A stretch of DNA of 64,000 nucleotides from a virus. The position numbers and the translations under genes are program-made. Under the pieces are notes generated by a model. That model was not told where the DNA came from. It ran no database searches and was given only the letters and a program-made list of their open reading frames with translations. Shown one piece after another: positions 1-6,743 of the stretch. Numbering within the stretch: position 1 is the stretch's first letter; each line of letters opens with the position of its first letter. The stretch covers positions 1 through 64,000 of IMG/VR virus record IMGVR_UViG_3300036985_003382; one strand, given 5' to 3'.

Positions 1-678
1 TGTGCCCCAGCCAGCTTGCTTAGCCTCTGATTGATCGGCATACGTATCGCATGATGCTTGTATGATTCCCTTGAATGGCTGTGCAATAGGTTCACGCCAT
101 TGGTGTGTGTAACCTCTATGCCCATGGCTATATCTAAGCATGTCATTCCATATAGGGAATGGAGCGGCTACAGGGTCACCGTACGACCCTATACGCAACT
201 CTTTGCCAGATACCCAAGCAATAGTGGAACCTACAATACTAGACACTACTGGCACGTTGCCTCGTTGAAATGATTCCCATACAGCAGTAGTGCCCTTGCC
301 AATGTTGACGTAACAAGTACGCACACGTTTGTACTTGCCAGTACGTGGGTCTTTCTTCCATCCCTTCATGTGCTTGCAGTTACCACAGATGCATACATCT
401 TGACCTGAATCAATGGCATCCTGTGGATGGATGTTGCGCATGATGATGTAGGTCTGCAACATGTCACCGGTCTTTATGTTGTAGTCCTCATTGTTAGTCT
501 GGCAGTTAGACATACAGACAATGATGGGCTGTGTCTTGGCCCATAGTAACTGACTAGGGCCGTCATAGATGCAGTATGTGTTGTGCTTTGGCTTCATGTC
601 TTTGCCATTGCGTACGTTAGTGAAAAGGGCTGGATTTGCATCCAGCCCGAACTTAGCCAAGTATTGTTGTGCTGTCAT
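1..678 (-). CDS. Partial conserved phage protein, DUF7227-like
   Basis: Open from the ATG at 678 to the window edge (226 codons seen, C-terminus missing). The start overlaps the stop of the upstream gene as TAATG. The translation has a GPSQL segment, a KTGDMLQTYI segment, a CICGNCKHMKG cysteine cluster, a CYVNIGKG segment, then GSYGDPVAAP and YTHQW. This series of motifs is that of a widespread phage family that I know as DUF7227, whose function is unknown. CxxC plus a further Cys suggests metal binding. The family assignment is from memory of the motif order. Confidence 0.85.
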   Translation of the reverse strand, partial: MTAQQYLAKFGLDANPALFTNVRNGKDMKPKHNTYCIYDGPSQLLWAKTQPIIVCMSNCQTNNEDYNIKTGDMLQTYIIMRNIHPQDAIDSGQDVCICGNCKHMKGWKKDPRTGKYKRVRTCYVNIGKGTTAVWESFQRGNVPVVSSIVGSTIAWVSGKELRIGSYGDPVAAPFPIWNDMLRYSHGHRGYTHQWREPIAQPFKGIIQASCDTYADQSEAKQAGWGT

Positions 679-1190
679 TAGTTTCTCTCTCTATCTTTGT
701 TTTCTGCTACATGATCTAGGTAGTTTGTTATTGCGCCTTCTTCTGTCCAATTGTCAACGATAGGCTCGTCATCTTCTCGTAGTGTGTTAAGCACTTCATT
801 CCAATTTATTGTACGCATCTCATTACCGATGACATCAGTAAGATAGATATTTGCAATGCCATCAATTAGCTCGCCGTACATCTCCTCAAAATAAGACTCC
901 ATGTCTGTGTAATCAAGATTTTTACGCATTTCTTCGTCGTGGTCTTGATACCAGTTCTCTACTTCCTGCTGATGATGCAGGTAAAACAACCATGTTGCGT
1001 CATTAGTCCAGCCGTTGTATTTTTCCATTGTTGTAGTCTTTTTTCTGTTACGTTGTTCGTTGTTCTTGATTCTGTAGATGTGTGATGACGATAAGTTGTA
1101 TTTAGCACAAAGTGCAACAACACTTACGCCATTGTTTGCTTGATGATGTATCGACGTTATTTGCTTAGGCGTCAATTTTTTAGATGGCAT
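678..1190 (-). CDS. HTH domain fused to a DUF7249-like domain
   Basis: 170 residues. Residues 1-45 read as a helix-turn-helix of the resolvase/transposase type (LTPKQITSIHHQANNG... VVALCAKYNLSSSHIYRI). Residues 57-165 start with YNGWTNDATWLFYL and continue with an INWNEVLN segment, the pattern of the phage DUF7249 family (function unknown). An in-frame Met at residue 55 (position 1028) lies exactly at the domain junction, so the second domain could also be made alone, although no strong ribosome site precedes it. The start overlaps the upstream stop as TAATG. A DNA-binding regulator is inferred only for the first domain. Confidence 0.8.
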   Translation of the reverse strand: MPSKKLTPKQITSIHHQANNGVSVVALCAKYNLSSSHIYRIKNNEQRNRKKTTTMEKYNGWTNDATWLFYLHHQQEVENWYQDHDEEMRKNLDYTDMESYFEEMYGELIDGIANIYLTDVIGNEMRTINWNEVLNTLREDDEPIVDNWTEEGAITNYLDHVAENKDRERN

Positions 1191-1585
1191 TATTCATTAG
1201 CATCTCTTCCGTCATTCCAAAACCAATATTTACTGTATTTGGTATCGTCTTTATCAATGATCTCACATATATAATGTGCCTCCTCTTCACTGATTCCAGC
1301 CCAGCCAATGTCTACATTGACTGTACTGAGATCATCGCATTCGCCCTCACATTTCCTGCCTACACAGTCAAGTGCAAAGCCACACTCGATGCGGAACTTC
1401 CACGTGTCGTATGGATCTACCTCATCGAGTACGTCGATACTGTATGTACGATGTGCATTAACTGGGCAGTCTTTCCACTCGCTGTTGTGCCACTGCAGTT
1501 CCCATATGTTTGCTGCAGTCTGCATAATTATTTCTGCAGCTGCATGGTAGTACTCATCTTTGTATCTTTTATCACTCATCGTCAT
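1190..1585 (-). CDS. Hypothetical protein of the leftward early operon
   Basis: 131 residues, acidic and aromatic-rich, no recognised domain. A second start (Met3, position 1579) is equally possible. Three cysteines lie close together (FALDCVGRKCEGECDD), which may be structural or metal-binding. It overlaps the end of the upstream DnaJ-like zinc-finger gene by a few bases and its stop overlaps the next ATG, so it is certainly translated within the operon, but no function can be given. Confidence 0.7.
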   Translation of the reverse strand: MTMSDKRYKDEYYHAAAEIIMQTAANIWELQWHNSEWKDCPVNAHRTYSIDVLDEVDPYDTWKFRIECGFALDCVGRKCEGECDDLSTVNVDIGWAGISEEEAHYICEIIDKDDTKYSKYWFWNDGRDANE

Positions 1586-1955
1586 TATCCTCTTTAGGTT
1601 CTATGTGTATTGGCTTGCCAAACTTTACTGGCATGACTCTGTTGCCATGACATTTGTAGCAAGACACGTTATACACACCACTGAAGTAATCTTCTGCATA
1701 ACCATCGTCGTATAAGTCCTCATACGTTAGACCATTGCAATCGACAGAAGGATTAACATGATGGCCTTTACCATCACACGTGTCGCATGTCTCATACTTA
1801 AACTTGTACCAAACTTGTAGATCATCTTCAGTGTCATACTTGTGTCTCACGATCATCTTGCGTTCATTGATGTCTATCCACCAACGATCCTGACCACCGC
1901 GTACACGGTGGTCATTCTGATAGTTACGGTCCTCTAGGCTAAACCATTCACTCAT
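1572..1955 (-). CDS. DnaJ-like cysteine-rich zinc-finger protein
   Basis: 127 residues. The centre has CDTCDGKGHH and, about 45 residues later, CYKCHGNRV: two CxxCxGx knuckles as in one half of the DnaJ zinc-binding region. There is no J domain, so it is not a co-chaperone by itself. Small phage proteins with isolated DnaJ-type knuckles are common and their targets are mostly unknown; protein binding with a bound zinc ion is the likely role. It overlaps both neighbours slightly, as expected for coupled translation. Confidence 0.75.
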   Translation of the reverse strand: MSEWFSLEDRNYQNDHRVRGGQDRWWIDINERKMIVRHKYDTEDDLQVWYKFKYETCDTCDGKGHHVNPSVDCNGLTYEDLYDDGYAEDYFSGVYNVSCYKCHGNRVMPVKFGKPIHIEPKEDNDDE

Positions 1956-2256
1956 TACTGTATAACTCTTTCAGTTCCTTGTATGTCTTGCCTGTGTTTT
2001 CAAGATAGAGGCTGCAAAATGCAACCTCACAATGACGCTCGCTGTACATGCGATGTTGAGTGCCATCATTGTAATACTCAACACCACGACGTATTCCCAT
2101 ACAACCTATCTCTTCAACCAAAGCTCGTCGCAATCTAGTATCACTAGGCATATTGCGAAACACCTCAAAGCGCTCGCCTTGTTTATTGTTTGGTGTTGAG
2201 TCCCACATTGTGCCCCACAACTCAAACTTGTATACAACTGGATCTTCTGCTTTCAT
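1948..2256 (-). CDS. Hypothetical protein
   Basis: 102 residues, no recognised domain. Its ATG overlaps the TGA of the upstream gene (ATGA), which fixes the start at 2256 and shows translational coupling. Mixed alpha/beta composition, two Cys in EEIGCMGIRRG and HCEVAFC segments, no membrane segment. Function unknown. Confidence 0.7.
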   Translation of the reverse strand: MKAEDPVVYKFELWGTMWDSTPNNKQGERFEVFRNMPSDTRLRRALVEEIGCMGIRRGVEYYNDGTQHRMYSERHCEVAFCSLYLENTGKTYKELKELYSNE

Positions 2257-2543
2257 ATTTTTACCTCTACCGTAACAACAAAAGGTTTAAAGTCAGGCTC
2301 TATTGTGATTGTTACCTTTTCTGCTTCGTCATCCCATTCAAGATAACAATCAGGGCATTCAAGACAGTACTTAGCAGTTTTCTTGTCTGTCACCCATGCT
2401 TCCATGACACCTAAGAAATACCTTCTGTCTTTCTTAGGGCAGTTAGTCATACGATAAAAGTGACGTGCCCAACGTAACATGCCAGGTGCATTAAACATTG
2501 GAACGGATGTAAGTGTAATTTTTCTCATTGTGTTATCTTTCAT
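2253..2543 (-). CDS. Hypothetical protein with a CxxC pair
   Basis: 96 residues. Two starts are possible: Met1 at 2543, which directly follows the pseudoknot element by 10 bases without a ribosome site, and Met6 at 2528, preceded by GAAAGA at good spacing; the second is more likely for independent initiation. The sequence has YCLECPDCYLEWDD (two Cys pairs, a possible half zinc site) and a beta-rich C-terminus. No family recognised. See the finding on in-frame readthrough from the upstream gene. Confidence 0.65.
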   Translation of the reverse strand: MKDNTMRKITLTSVPMFNAPGMLRWARHFYRMTNCPKKDRRYFLGVMEAWVTDKKTAKYCLECPDCYLEWDDEAEKVTITIEPDFKPFVVTVEVKI

Positions 2544-2553
2544 TATGTAGTTG

Positions 2554-2581
2554 TGCGTTGTCAGTGAGACGCACCCCTCAC
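2554..2581 (-). promoter_or_regulatory. Candidate H-type pseudoknot element, copy A
   Basis: Leftward RNA reads GTGAG-GGG-TGCGT-CTCAC-TGACA-ACGCA. GTGAG pairs with CTCAC and TGCGT pairs with ACGCA; the two stems interlock with loops of 3, 0 and 5 bases, a geometry allowed for a coaxial H-type pseudoknot. It starts 7 bases after the stop of the upstream gene and ends 10 bases before the first ATG of the next. A second copy is at 3102-3129 with both stems and the GGG loop unchanged. Confidence 0.6.
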
Positions 2582-2588
2582 TTACCGA

Positions 2589-3083
2589 TTACTTGATAAG
2601 AGTTATCAAGTCTGAGTTATCACGAGCAGCAGCTGCCTTGATATTGTCAAGCTTCTTCATTGCTTTGGTGACCTGCGTCCAGAAATCGAAATCAATCTCA
2701 GGCATAGGTACCTTGTCAATGACTAATCTGAATCCCTCAATCGCTTGATTGATTTGATCATCAAGTGTTGTTGCCGTGATGGCAAGACCAAACTCGGATT
2801 CCTTCATTGCATTTGGGTGATACCACTGATCATTGCCTTGGTCGTAGGCAGAGTAAGTGACTGTAACCATAGCAGTAGGTAAAGGCAAGGCTACTAATGC
2901 AGAAGTAGCAATGTCCATTCGTAGGACATACTTCATTCTCAACCTATGACCGTTGATAGTCATATCAGTTTCGTATTGGGTAGTTTGAAACTCTTCATAA
3001 GAAGTAAGTGTTCCAGCGCTGAGGCGCTCACCAGACTTCAGAGTGTTCTCAACGAAATGGGTTGTGTAAAGTGTTACGGACAT
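2589..3083 (-). CDS. Hypothetical protein
   Basis: 164 residues with a beta-rich N-terminal two thirds (repeated T-V-T/Y-S type strands) and a helical C-terminal third ending in DNSDLITLIK. No family recognised, no signal or membrane segment. It lies between the two pseudoknot copies: copy B is in its 5' leader, copy A starts 7 bases after its stop. The position suggests that its expression or that of its downstream neighbour is under RNA control. The ribosome site upstream is weak (AGAAAAG). Confidence 0.7.
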   Translation of the reverse strand: MSVTLYTTHFVENTLKSGERLSAGTLTSYEEFQTTQYETDMTINGHRLRMKYVLRMDIATSALVALPLPTAMVTVTYSAYDQGNDQWYHPNAMKESEFGLAITATTLDDQINQAIEGFRLVIDKVPMPEIDFDFWTQVTKAMKKLDNIKAAAARDNSDLITLIK

Positions 3084-3101
3084 GATTTTGTTTCTTTTCT
3101 A

Positions 3102-3129
3102 TGCGTTGTTGGTGAGACGCACCCCTCAC
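3102..3129 (-). promoter_or_regulatory. Candidate H-type pseudoknot element, copy B
   Basis: Leftward RNA reads GTGAG-GGG-TGCGT-CTCAC-CAACA-ACGCA, identical to copy A except for two bases in the 5-base third loop. It begins 8 bases after the stop of the upstream gene and ends 18 bases before the ATG at 3083. Differences confined to a loop while both stems are kept exact agree with selection on RNA structure, though two copies cannot show true covariation. Confidence 0.6.
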
Positions 3130-3137
3130 ATCAAACA

Positions 3138-3392
3138 TTAGATAGCGACGTAGCAGTATGTTAGTAGTTTTACTTGACCTTTAGTCTTTATTAAATTAAT
3201 GACATCGTCGTGTTGTGATTCATCAATAAACTCAAGGATCTCCGAAATCACAATGAGTGTAAAGTTATTCTCATTACGTGAATCTTCATAGTGTTTACTG
3301 ATTCGGTTAAGTTGATCTTGCGTTATAAGGTTTTCGTTAAATAGTGAATCGAGTAATAACTCACCACTAATAACTTCATATGGAAACTTCAT
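3138..3392 (-). CDS. Hypothetical protein
   Basis: 84 residues, no recognised domain; acidic, helical (LLDSLFNENLITQDQLNRISKHYEDS). It starts directly before the previous gene's stop is passed (adjacent codons) and ends 8 bases before pseudoknot copy B. Function unknown. Confidence 0.65.
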   Translation of the reverse strand: MKFPYEVISGELLLDSLFNENLITQDQLNRISKHYEDSRNENNFTLIVISEILEFIDESQHDDVINLIKTKGQVKLLTYCYVAI

Positions 3393-3641
3393 TTAAAACA
3401 CGTTCTTTCTGCTGGTTACAGCTTTGTCGGTCACGATGTTCATATAAACCATCATGTATGGATTGAACTCATACATGTGCTCCATGCACCGTGTGATTCT
3501 TATCTGCATGACCTCTGGATGTATATACACAAGAGAGCGAGCCACTGCTGTAGCAACGGCAGCATTCTTAAAGACACCAACAGGGCCGATTGCTCGGCCC
3601 TGAAAGTCATACATTTGATTGTGATAGGTATATCTAGGCAC
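3393..3641 (-). CDS. Hypothetical protein
   Basis: 82 residues with an N-terminal YTYHNQMYDFQG segment and an AAVATAVARSLVYIHPEVM helix. No family recognised. Overlaps the upstream gene end by 8 bases, so it is embedded in the operon. Confidence 0.65.
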   Translation of the reverse strand: MPRYTYHNQMYDFQGRAIGPVGVFKNAAVATAVARSLVYIHPEVMQIRITRCMEHMYEFNPYMMVYMNIVTDKAVTSRKNVF

Positions 3642-3969
3642 TTGTATCTACCTCTTCCCATCCTGCTGGCGTAGGCCTTGGTATTGGTGTTAATGCATCA
3701 GCCACATCGAGATATGTAGCTATCTCAACTGGATTAGGCTCCATGCCATTGTTGCACCACTTGTTGAATTCATCTGCATTACGTGTTTTATGCGGAACAT
3801 ACGCACCTGCAAACTTAAGTAACTCACATAGATTGTCGCAAGCAATGCTATCCAAGTTCCATTCAAAACCGGGCTTGAGTAAGATCAATCCCTCGATGCC
3901 ACTACCCGGATAGATGTGAAGGTATGCAAATCGCAAGATAAGCATTTTGTAATGTTTAAGATCAGTCAT
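3634..3969 (-). CDS. Hypothetical protein
   Basis: 111 residues from the ATG at 3969 (MTDLKHYKM). The open frame extends further upstream to 4122, but that extension lies inside the neighbouring gene in another frame and the ATG at 3969 sits next to the neighbour's TGA, so the shorter form is chosen. Two Cys (SIACDNLCEL) and a C-terminal proline-rich tail. Function unknown. Confidence 0.65.
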   Translation of the reverse strand: MTDLKHYKMLILRFAYLHIYPGSGIEGLILLKPGFEWNLDSIACDNLCELLKFAGAYVPHKTRNADEFNKWCNNGMEPNPVEIATYLDVADALTPIPRPTPAGWEEVDTSA

Positions 3970-4336
3970 TGTCTTTGTCTTTCTGAAACTCTTTACGTAA
4001 GAAACACCGAAATTGAACCAACCAAAGTTCCAAGCTATCGGGATCACTTGGAAATGCATACTGTGACCAGATACCAGCTCCGTGCACAGTAATTTGCCCC
4101 TCAAAGTCACACATATCAGCACTTACAGTCATGACGTAGTCGTGATATGGCTCATATCTTTCAAACTCAATTCGACACGATTGCTTAAGTGACATGGACT
4201 TGCCATTCTTATCAAATGAATGACATGATGTCTGCATTTTCAATCGCTCATACTTATGTTTTAGTGGAGTTCTTACAAACTCATAGACTGCTTCCGCAGC
4301 AAACTGCGGAGTTACATACTCATAGTTGACTGTCAT
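3962..4336 (-). CDS. Hypothetical protein
   Basis: 124 residues from the ATG at 4336. An AGAGGA ribosome site lies six bases upstream; the longer start at 4360 has no such site. The beginning overlaps the end of the 38-residue membrane-protein gene. Beta-rich middle with CDFEGQITVHGAGIW. No family recognised. Confidence 0.65.
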   Translation of the reverse strand: MTVNYEYVTPQFAAEAVYEFVRTPLKHKYERLKMQTSCHSFDKNGKSMSLKQSCRIEFERYEPYHDYVMTVSADMCDFEGQITVHGAGIWSQYAFPSDPDSLELWLVQFRCFLRKEFQKDKDND

Positions 4337-4436
4337 CATCAATCCTCTTTTGTACTTCATTTACTGTGTGAACAAACCAAGCAACTGTTGCCAAAATGGA
4401 AACAATTGCAATAGCAATGCATATTACGAACATCAT
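4320..4436 (-). CDS. Small single-span membrane protein, 38 residues
   Basis: Translation starts MMFVICIAIAIVSILATVAW and ends in a charged tail (EVQKRIDDDSQL). The first 24 residues form one hydrophobic helix with only a short N-terminus, so N-out/C-in or the reverse cannot be decided. The ATG overlaps the stop of the upstream gene as ATGA, a strong sign of coupled translation, and the tail overlaps the ribosome site of the next gene. Phage early operons often carry such small membrane peptides; target unknown. Confidence 0.7.
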   Translation of the reverse strand: MMFVICIAIAIVSILATVAWFVHTVNEVQKRIDDDSQL

Positions 4437-4747
4437 GCTCGTTTTCGCCTTTTAATTCTGTCTATATGTATGCGGTTAGTATTACTAGGCTCATCGCCTG
4501 ATCTTTTGTACTTACTAAACGCCTCATGAACAACTACTCCTGTAGGTAATAGATCTATAGGTAATTCGTCCAACACGCCTCCCTTCCACGTGCCATTGGA
4601 TAACTTGGTCACTCGTTGGTATTTGACCATCACACGCAAGTCCTGTGGCCTTGCAGACCACTTATTGTTTGGTGCGTCTAAAGAAACAACAACCCCGATG
4701 TTATCGGGGCGTCGCACGTTACGAACTCTCATGCCTACTTTAAGCAT
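4433..4747 (-). CDS. Hypothetical basic protein, possible SH3-like fold
   Basis: 104 residues. The N-terminus VGMRVRNVRRPDNIGVVVSL resembles the first strands of an SH3/KOW-type barrel, and the C-terminus is strongly basic (HIDRIKRRKRA), which would suit nucleic-acid binding. This is inference from composition only. It overlaps both neighbours by a few bases. Confidence 0.6.
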   Translation of the reverse strand: MLKVGMRVRNVRRPDNIGVVVSLDAPNNKWSARPQDLRVMVKYQRVTKLSNGTWKGGVLDELPIDLLPTGVVVHEAFSKYKRSGDEPSNTNRIHIDRIKRRKRA

Positions 4748-4973
4748 TCTGCATTTCCCTCAACTGTGCGACCAGCATGCCTACTGGGTTTTCCATGTAC
4801 TTAGCACAATCAGTGCCAAGTTTGATGATGAGTTCCTCATCAAGTCTATCGATACCGTTCATTGAAATCAAAAGGTATTGTTCTCGCGAGTACTGTGGCC
4901 ACAACTCAATGGTTGTGTCGTATTTCCATCCGCAATAAACACGGAGCGCTTCCAAAGCTTTTTCTCTTGTCAT
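4740..4973 (-). CDS. Hypothetical protein
   Basis: 77 residues, helical, starting MTREKALEALRVYCGWKYD. No recognised domain. It is the first gene after the hairpin/direct-repeat spacer at 5023-5085, so it is the one most likely to be affected by that element. Confidence 0.65.
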   Translation of the reverse strand: MTREKALEALRVYCGWKYDTTIELWPQYSREQYLLISMNGIDRLDEELIIKLGTDCAKYMENPVGMLVAQLREMQNA

Positions 4974-5022
4974 TGTGTTCTTCCTAAATCTTATTGTTAA
5001 AGTAATTGTTGTTCAATGTAAT

Positions 5023-5085
5023 GAGGGTAGTAATATTTAGACCCTCCCGGTTACTATTTTTGGGAGGGTACTAAAATTTAGACCC
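5023..5085 (-). promoter_or_regulatory. Direct repeats forming alternative hairpins
   Basis: Two 22-base repeats, 5023-5044 and 5064-5085 (GAGGGTA, 10 variable-but-similar bases, GACCC), match at 20 of 22 positions with a 41-base period. ACCCTCCC at 5041-5048 can pair with GGGAGGGT at 5062-5069 (8 bp) or with GAGGGT at 5023-5028 (6 bp), so the two hairpins exclude each other. No U-tract follows on the leftward strand, so a plain intrinsic terminator is unlikely; an attenuator-like switch is possible. Confidence 0.5.
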
Positions 5086-5281
5086 CTAGTCTACGACGCC
5101 TTTGTGCCTCTTTATCGGCTTGGTGTGCCTCAACAATGAGGCTATCAAGCTTCTGGCAAAGGCTTTTGAGGTGATCCTCATTAGCTTTGAGTGTGTCCCC
5201 GGTACGAGACCAAGTCTTGTACATGGCACGAGATAACTCGTTAATTTGTGTCTGCGTTTCTAGAATTTTGTTTGTGTTCAT
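5078..5281 (-). CDS. Hypothetical small coiled-coil protein
   Basis: 67 residues, almost entirely helical with heptad-like leucines (ILETQTQINELSRAM ... HLKSLCQKLDSLIVEAHQA) and a basic end QRRRRLGV. Probably a short coiled coil that may oligomerise or bind nucleic acid through its tail. Its stop codon lies within the second direct repeat of the 5023-5085 element. Function unknown. Confidence 0.65.
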   Translation of the reverse strand: MNTNKILETQTQINELSRAMYKTWSRTGDTLKANEDHLKSLCQKLDSLIVEAHQADKEAQRRRRLGV

Positions 5282-5333
5282 GGTTATTCCATTAGACCTG
5301 ACTCATCAGCGCAAGGTGGTCAATTCTTGACAG

Positions 5334-5354
5334 ACTTCTCCGCAAGGGAGAAGT
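5334..5354. promoter_or_regulatory. TTCTCC/GGAGAA dyad or hairpin
   Basis: ACTTCTCC at 5334-5341 and GGAGAAGT at 5347-5354 form an 8-bp perfect inverted repeat with a 5-base centre. The core TTCTCCGCAAGGGAGAA is very close to the dyad at 7817-7832 and has the same arms as one at 59584-59600. It lies between two leftward genes without a following U-tract, so it may be an operator or RNA processing hairpin. Confidence 0.5.
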
Positions 5355-5359
5355 TTCGT

Positions 5360-5791
5360 CTATAAGAGGCCCGTTGCCTTCATCGACTTCATCTGCTCGA
5401 TCAATATTCTTGATTTGTATGTGCCGTACCACATCTCAAATCCACAGTTGTGAATCGACAGAACGCACTCACGTTTAAATGGTAAGAGTTTCTCTGGTTG
5501 GGTCACCTTGCATTTCTGCTTGGTGTATGCCTCAAACAGATTTCCATACTGCTCTGCTTCCTCTTCAGTGATGAACAGCATGAGGTTCTTCTTACCTACG
5601 TTGTCAAGAGTACACACATACTCTTCATCATCTGTGATGAGCAAGAATGGCCACTTAGGCCAGTCGAGCATCTCATCCTTGTCATACTCGCACTCCTCAG
5701 CAGCGGTCTCAATGGCGTCGATAACGTCATCGAGTTCAAGCTTTACTTGCTTTGCTATACGTCGTGCTGTCCACTCTTTAAATATGTTCAT
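5360..5791 (-). CDS. Hypothetical acidic protein
   Basis: 143 residues; start coupled to the upstream stop as ATGA. N-terminal helix with FKEWTARRIAKQVKLELDDVIDAI, then an acidic WPKWPFLLITDDEEYVCTL strand region. No family recognised. Small acidic proteins in early phage operons are sometimes inhibitors of host enzymes or DNA mimics, but nothing in the sequence proves it. Confidence 0.7.
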   Translation of the reverse strand: MNIFKEWTARRIAKQVKLELDDVIDAIETAAEECEYDKDEMLDWPKWPFLLITDDEEYVCTLDNVGKKNLMLFITEEEAEQYGNLFEAYTKQKCKVTQPEKLLPFKRECVLSIHNCGFEMWYGTYKSRILIEQMKSMKATGLL

Positions 5792-6147
5792 ACTGTTTCC
5801 TCCCAGTACTTGCTACCAAGTACTCTCTGTGACCAATCCCATCCAAACTTTTGGATAGTCATCATGTGACGCCGCCCCTTGTGATGGGCAACAAAGCGAA
5901 TTGCTCCGTAATCATCGCTCCAGCTAGGACAATCCCAGCCGTAGTTGATGGTCCACTTAATGCTTCGCATGTAGTCCGCAGACCAAACCCAATTCAATGG
6001 CTCATCTGTGTGGTCATATGTGTCAAGGTAGACCACATACGGCTCATCTTTTGCCATCTTAAGGATGGTGTGAGCTTGATCCAAATTCATCACACGTATC
6101 GTTTTTGTTGCCTTTGTTGCGGGCAGACGCATCCAGTTCATATCCAA
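5788..6147 (-). CDS. Hypothetical aromatic-rich protein
   Basis: 119 residues if it starts at TTG 6147, where GAGGAG is placed six bases upstream; the ATG at 6141 (two residues shorter) has 12-base spacing. Very rich in Trp (8) and Tyr, with W-x-W and WDW segments. No family recognised. It couples to the next gene by ATGA. Confidence 0.65.
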   Translation of the reverse strand: MDMNWMRLPATKATKTIRVMNLDQAHTILKMAKDEPYVVYLDTYDHTDEPLNWVWSADYMRSIKWTINYGWDCPSWSDDYGAIRFVAHHKGRRHMMTIQKFGWDWSQRVLGSKYWEETV

Positions 6148-6256
6148 GATATTCTCCTCATTGAAACATAAGACTCTGTATAGAACGCAGGACAGGTGGT
6201 ACCTCCACCACGGGTTGCCTCATTGAGTTTTTGAAGCCCTGCATTCTAAACAAAGT

Positions 6257-6274
6257 GGGGGACTTGCGCCCCCC
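6257..6274 (-). other. GC-rich intercistronic hairpin
   Basis: GGGGG and CCCCC arms separated by a 7-base loop, 8 bases after the stop of the membrane-protein gene at 6282. On the leftward strand the stem is followed by ACTTTGTTT, a weak U-rich stretch, so partial termination is possible. The remaining spacer 6148-6256 also holds a GGTGG/CCACC short hairpin near 6193. Confidence 0.4.
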
Positions 6275-6281
6275 GTGTGCA

Positions 6282-6617
6282 TTAGTCGATGTTCTTTTCG
6301 ATGTGGCGTCCAAGGTCACATCCCATTGCAGCAGCATTCACATGCGCTTCATCCAACTCTTCACTGATACGCTGTCGCTCTACTTCTGTGCGCATCATAC
6401 TTGTATGTTCCATACCTGCAATAAACAGCGACGCAACGGCGATGATGACCAAGCTTGCAATAACTGACTGCAAGCCGATGATTCTCTGCCTTGCATTGCT
6501 CATCGTCTTAGCACCACGATTCAACGATGCAATAGCGTCATCAAGGTGTGCGTCAAGCACGTCAATGTGTGAGCTGACTTCCGCTGGGAGGGAGTCGATT
6601 TGTTTCTGTGTAAGCAT
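6282..6617 (-). CDS. Membrane-anchored coiled-coil protein
   Basis: 111 residues. Residues 1-45 form an amphipathic helix region (SSHIDVLDAHLDDAIASLNRG), residues about 48-68 one hydrophobic segment (VIASLVIIAVASLFIAGM), and the remainder another charged helix with RTEVERQRISEELDEA. One membrane span with coiled coils on both sides. It is not next to the lysin, so a spanin role is not supported; it could act at the envelope early in infection. Confidence 0.7.
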   Translation of the reverse strand: MLTQKQIDSLPAEVSSHIDVLDAHLDDAIASLNRGAKTMSNARQRIIGLQSVIASLVIIAVASLFIAGMEHTSMMRTEVERQRISEELDEAHVNAAAMGCDLGRHIEKNID

Positions 6618-6727
6618 TTCTGCGTTTTCCTTTGTTGTTGACTGTCTACATATAGACCAAACCTGCGTTTCGGCATGACTGCCTCATCAGTTCACTATCG
6701 TCACATAGTGAAGACGCATTATAGGTT

Positions 6728-6743
6728 GGGGGCCTAAGCCCCC
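6728..6743 (-). other. Hairpin overlapping a stop codon
   Basis: GGGGGC-CTAA-GCCCCC, 6 GC pairs with a 4-base loop. The loop contains the TAG stop of the leftward gene 6734-7144. No U-tract follows, so this is not a classical terminator; it may protect the 3' end or be a processing site. Confidence 0.45.

Noticed and set aside
1184-1597. Rightward open frame opposite the early genes
   Set aside because: It runs antisense to three genes joined by overlaps, and its translation is Cys/Val/Phe-rich without any domain.
6282-6617. Spanin (Rz-like) gene
   Set aside because: It is early, leftward and about 50 kb from the lysin, and the span is internal rather than N-terminal.
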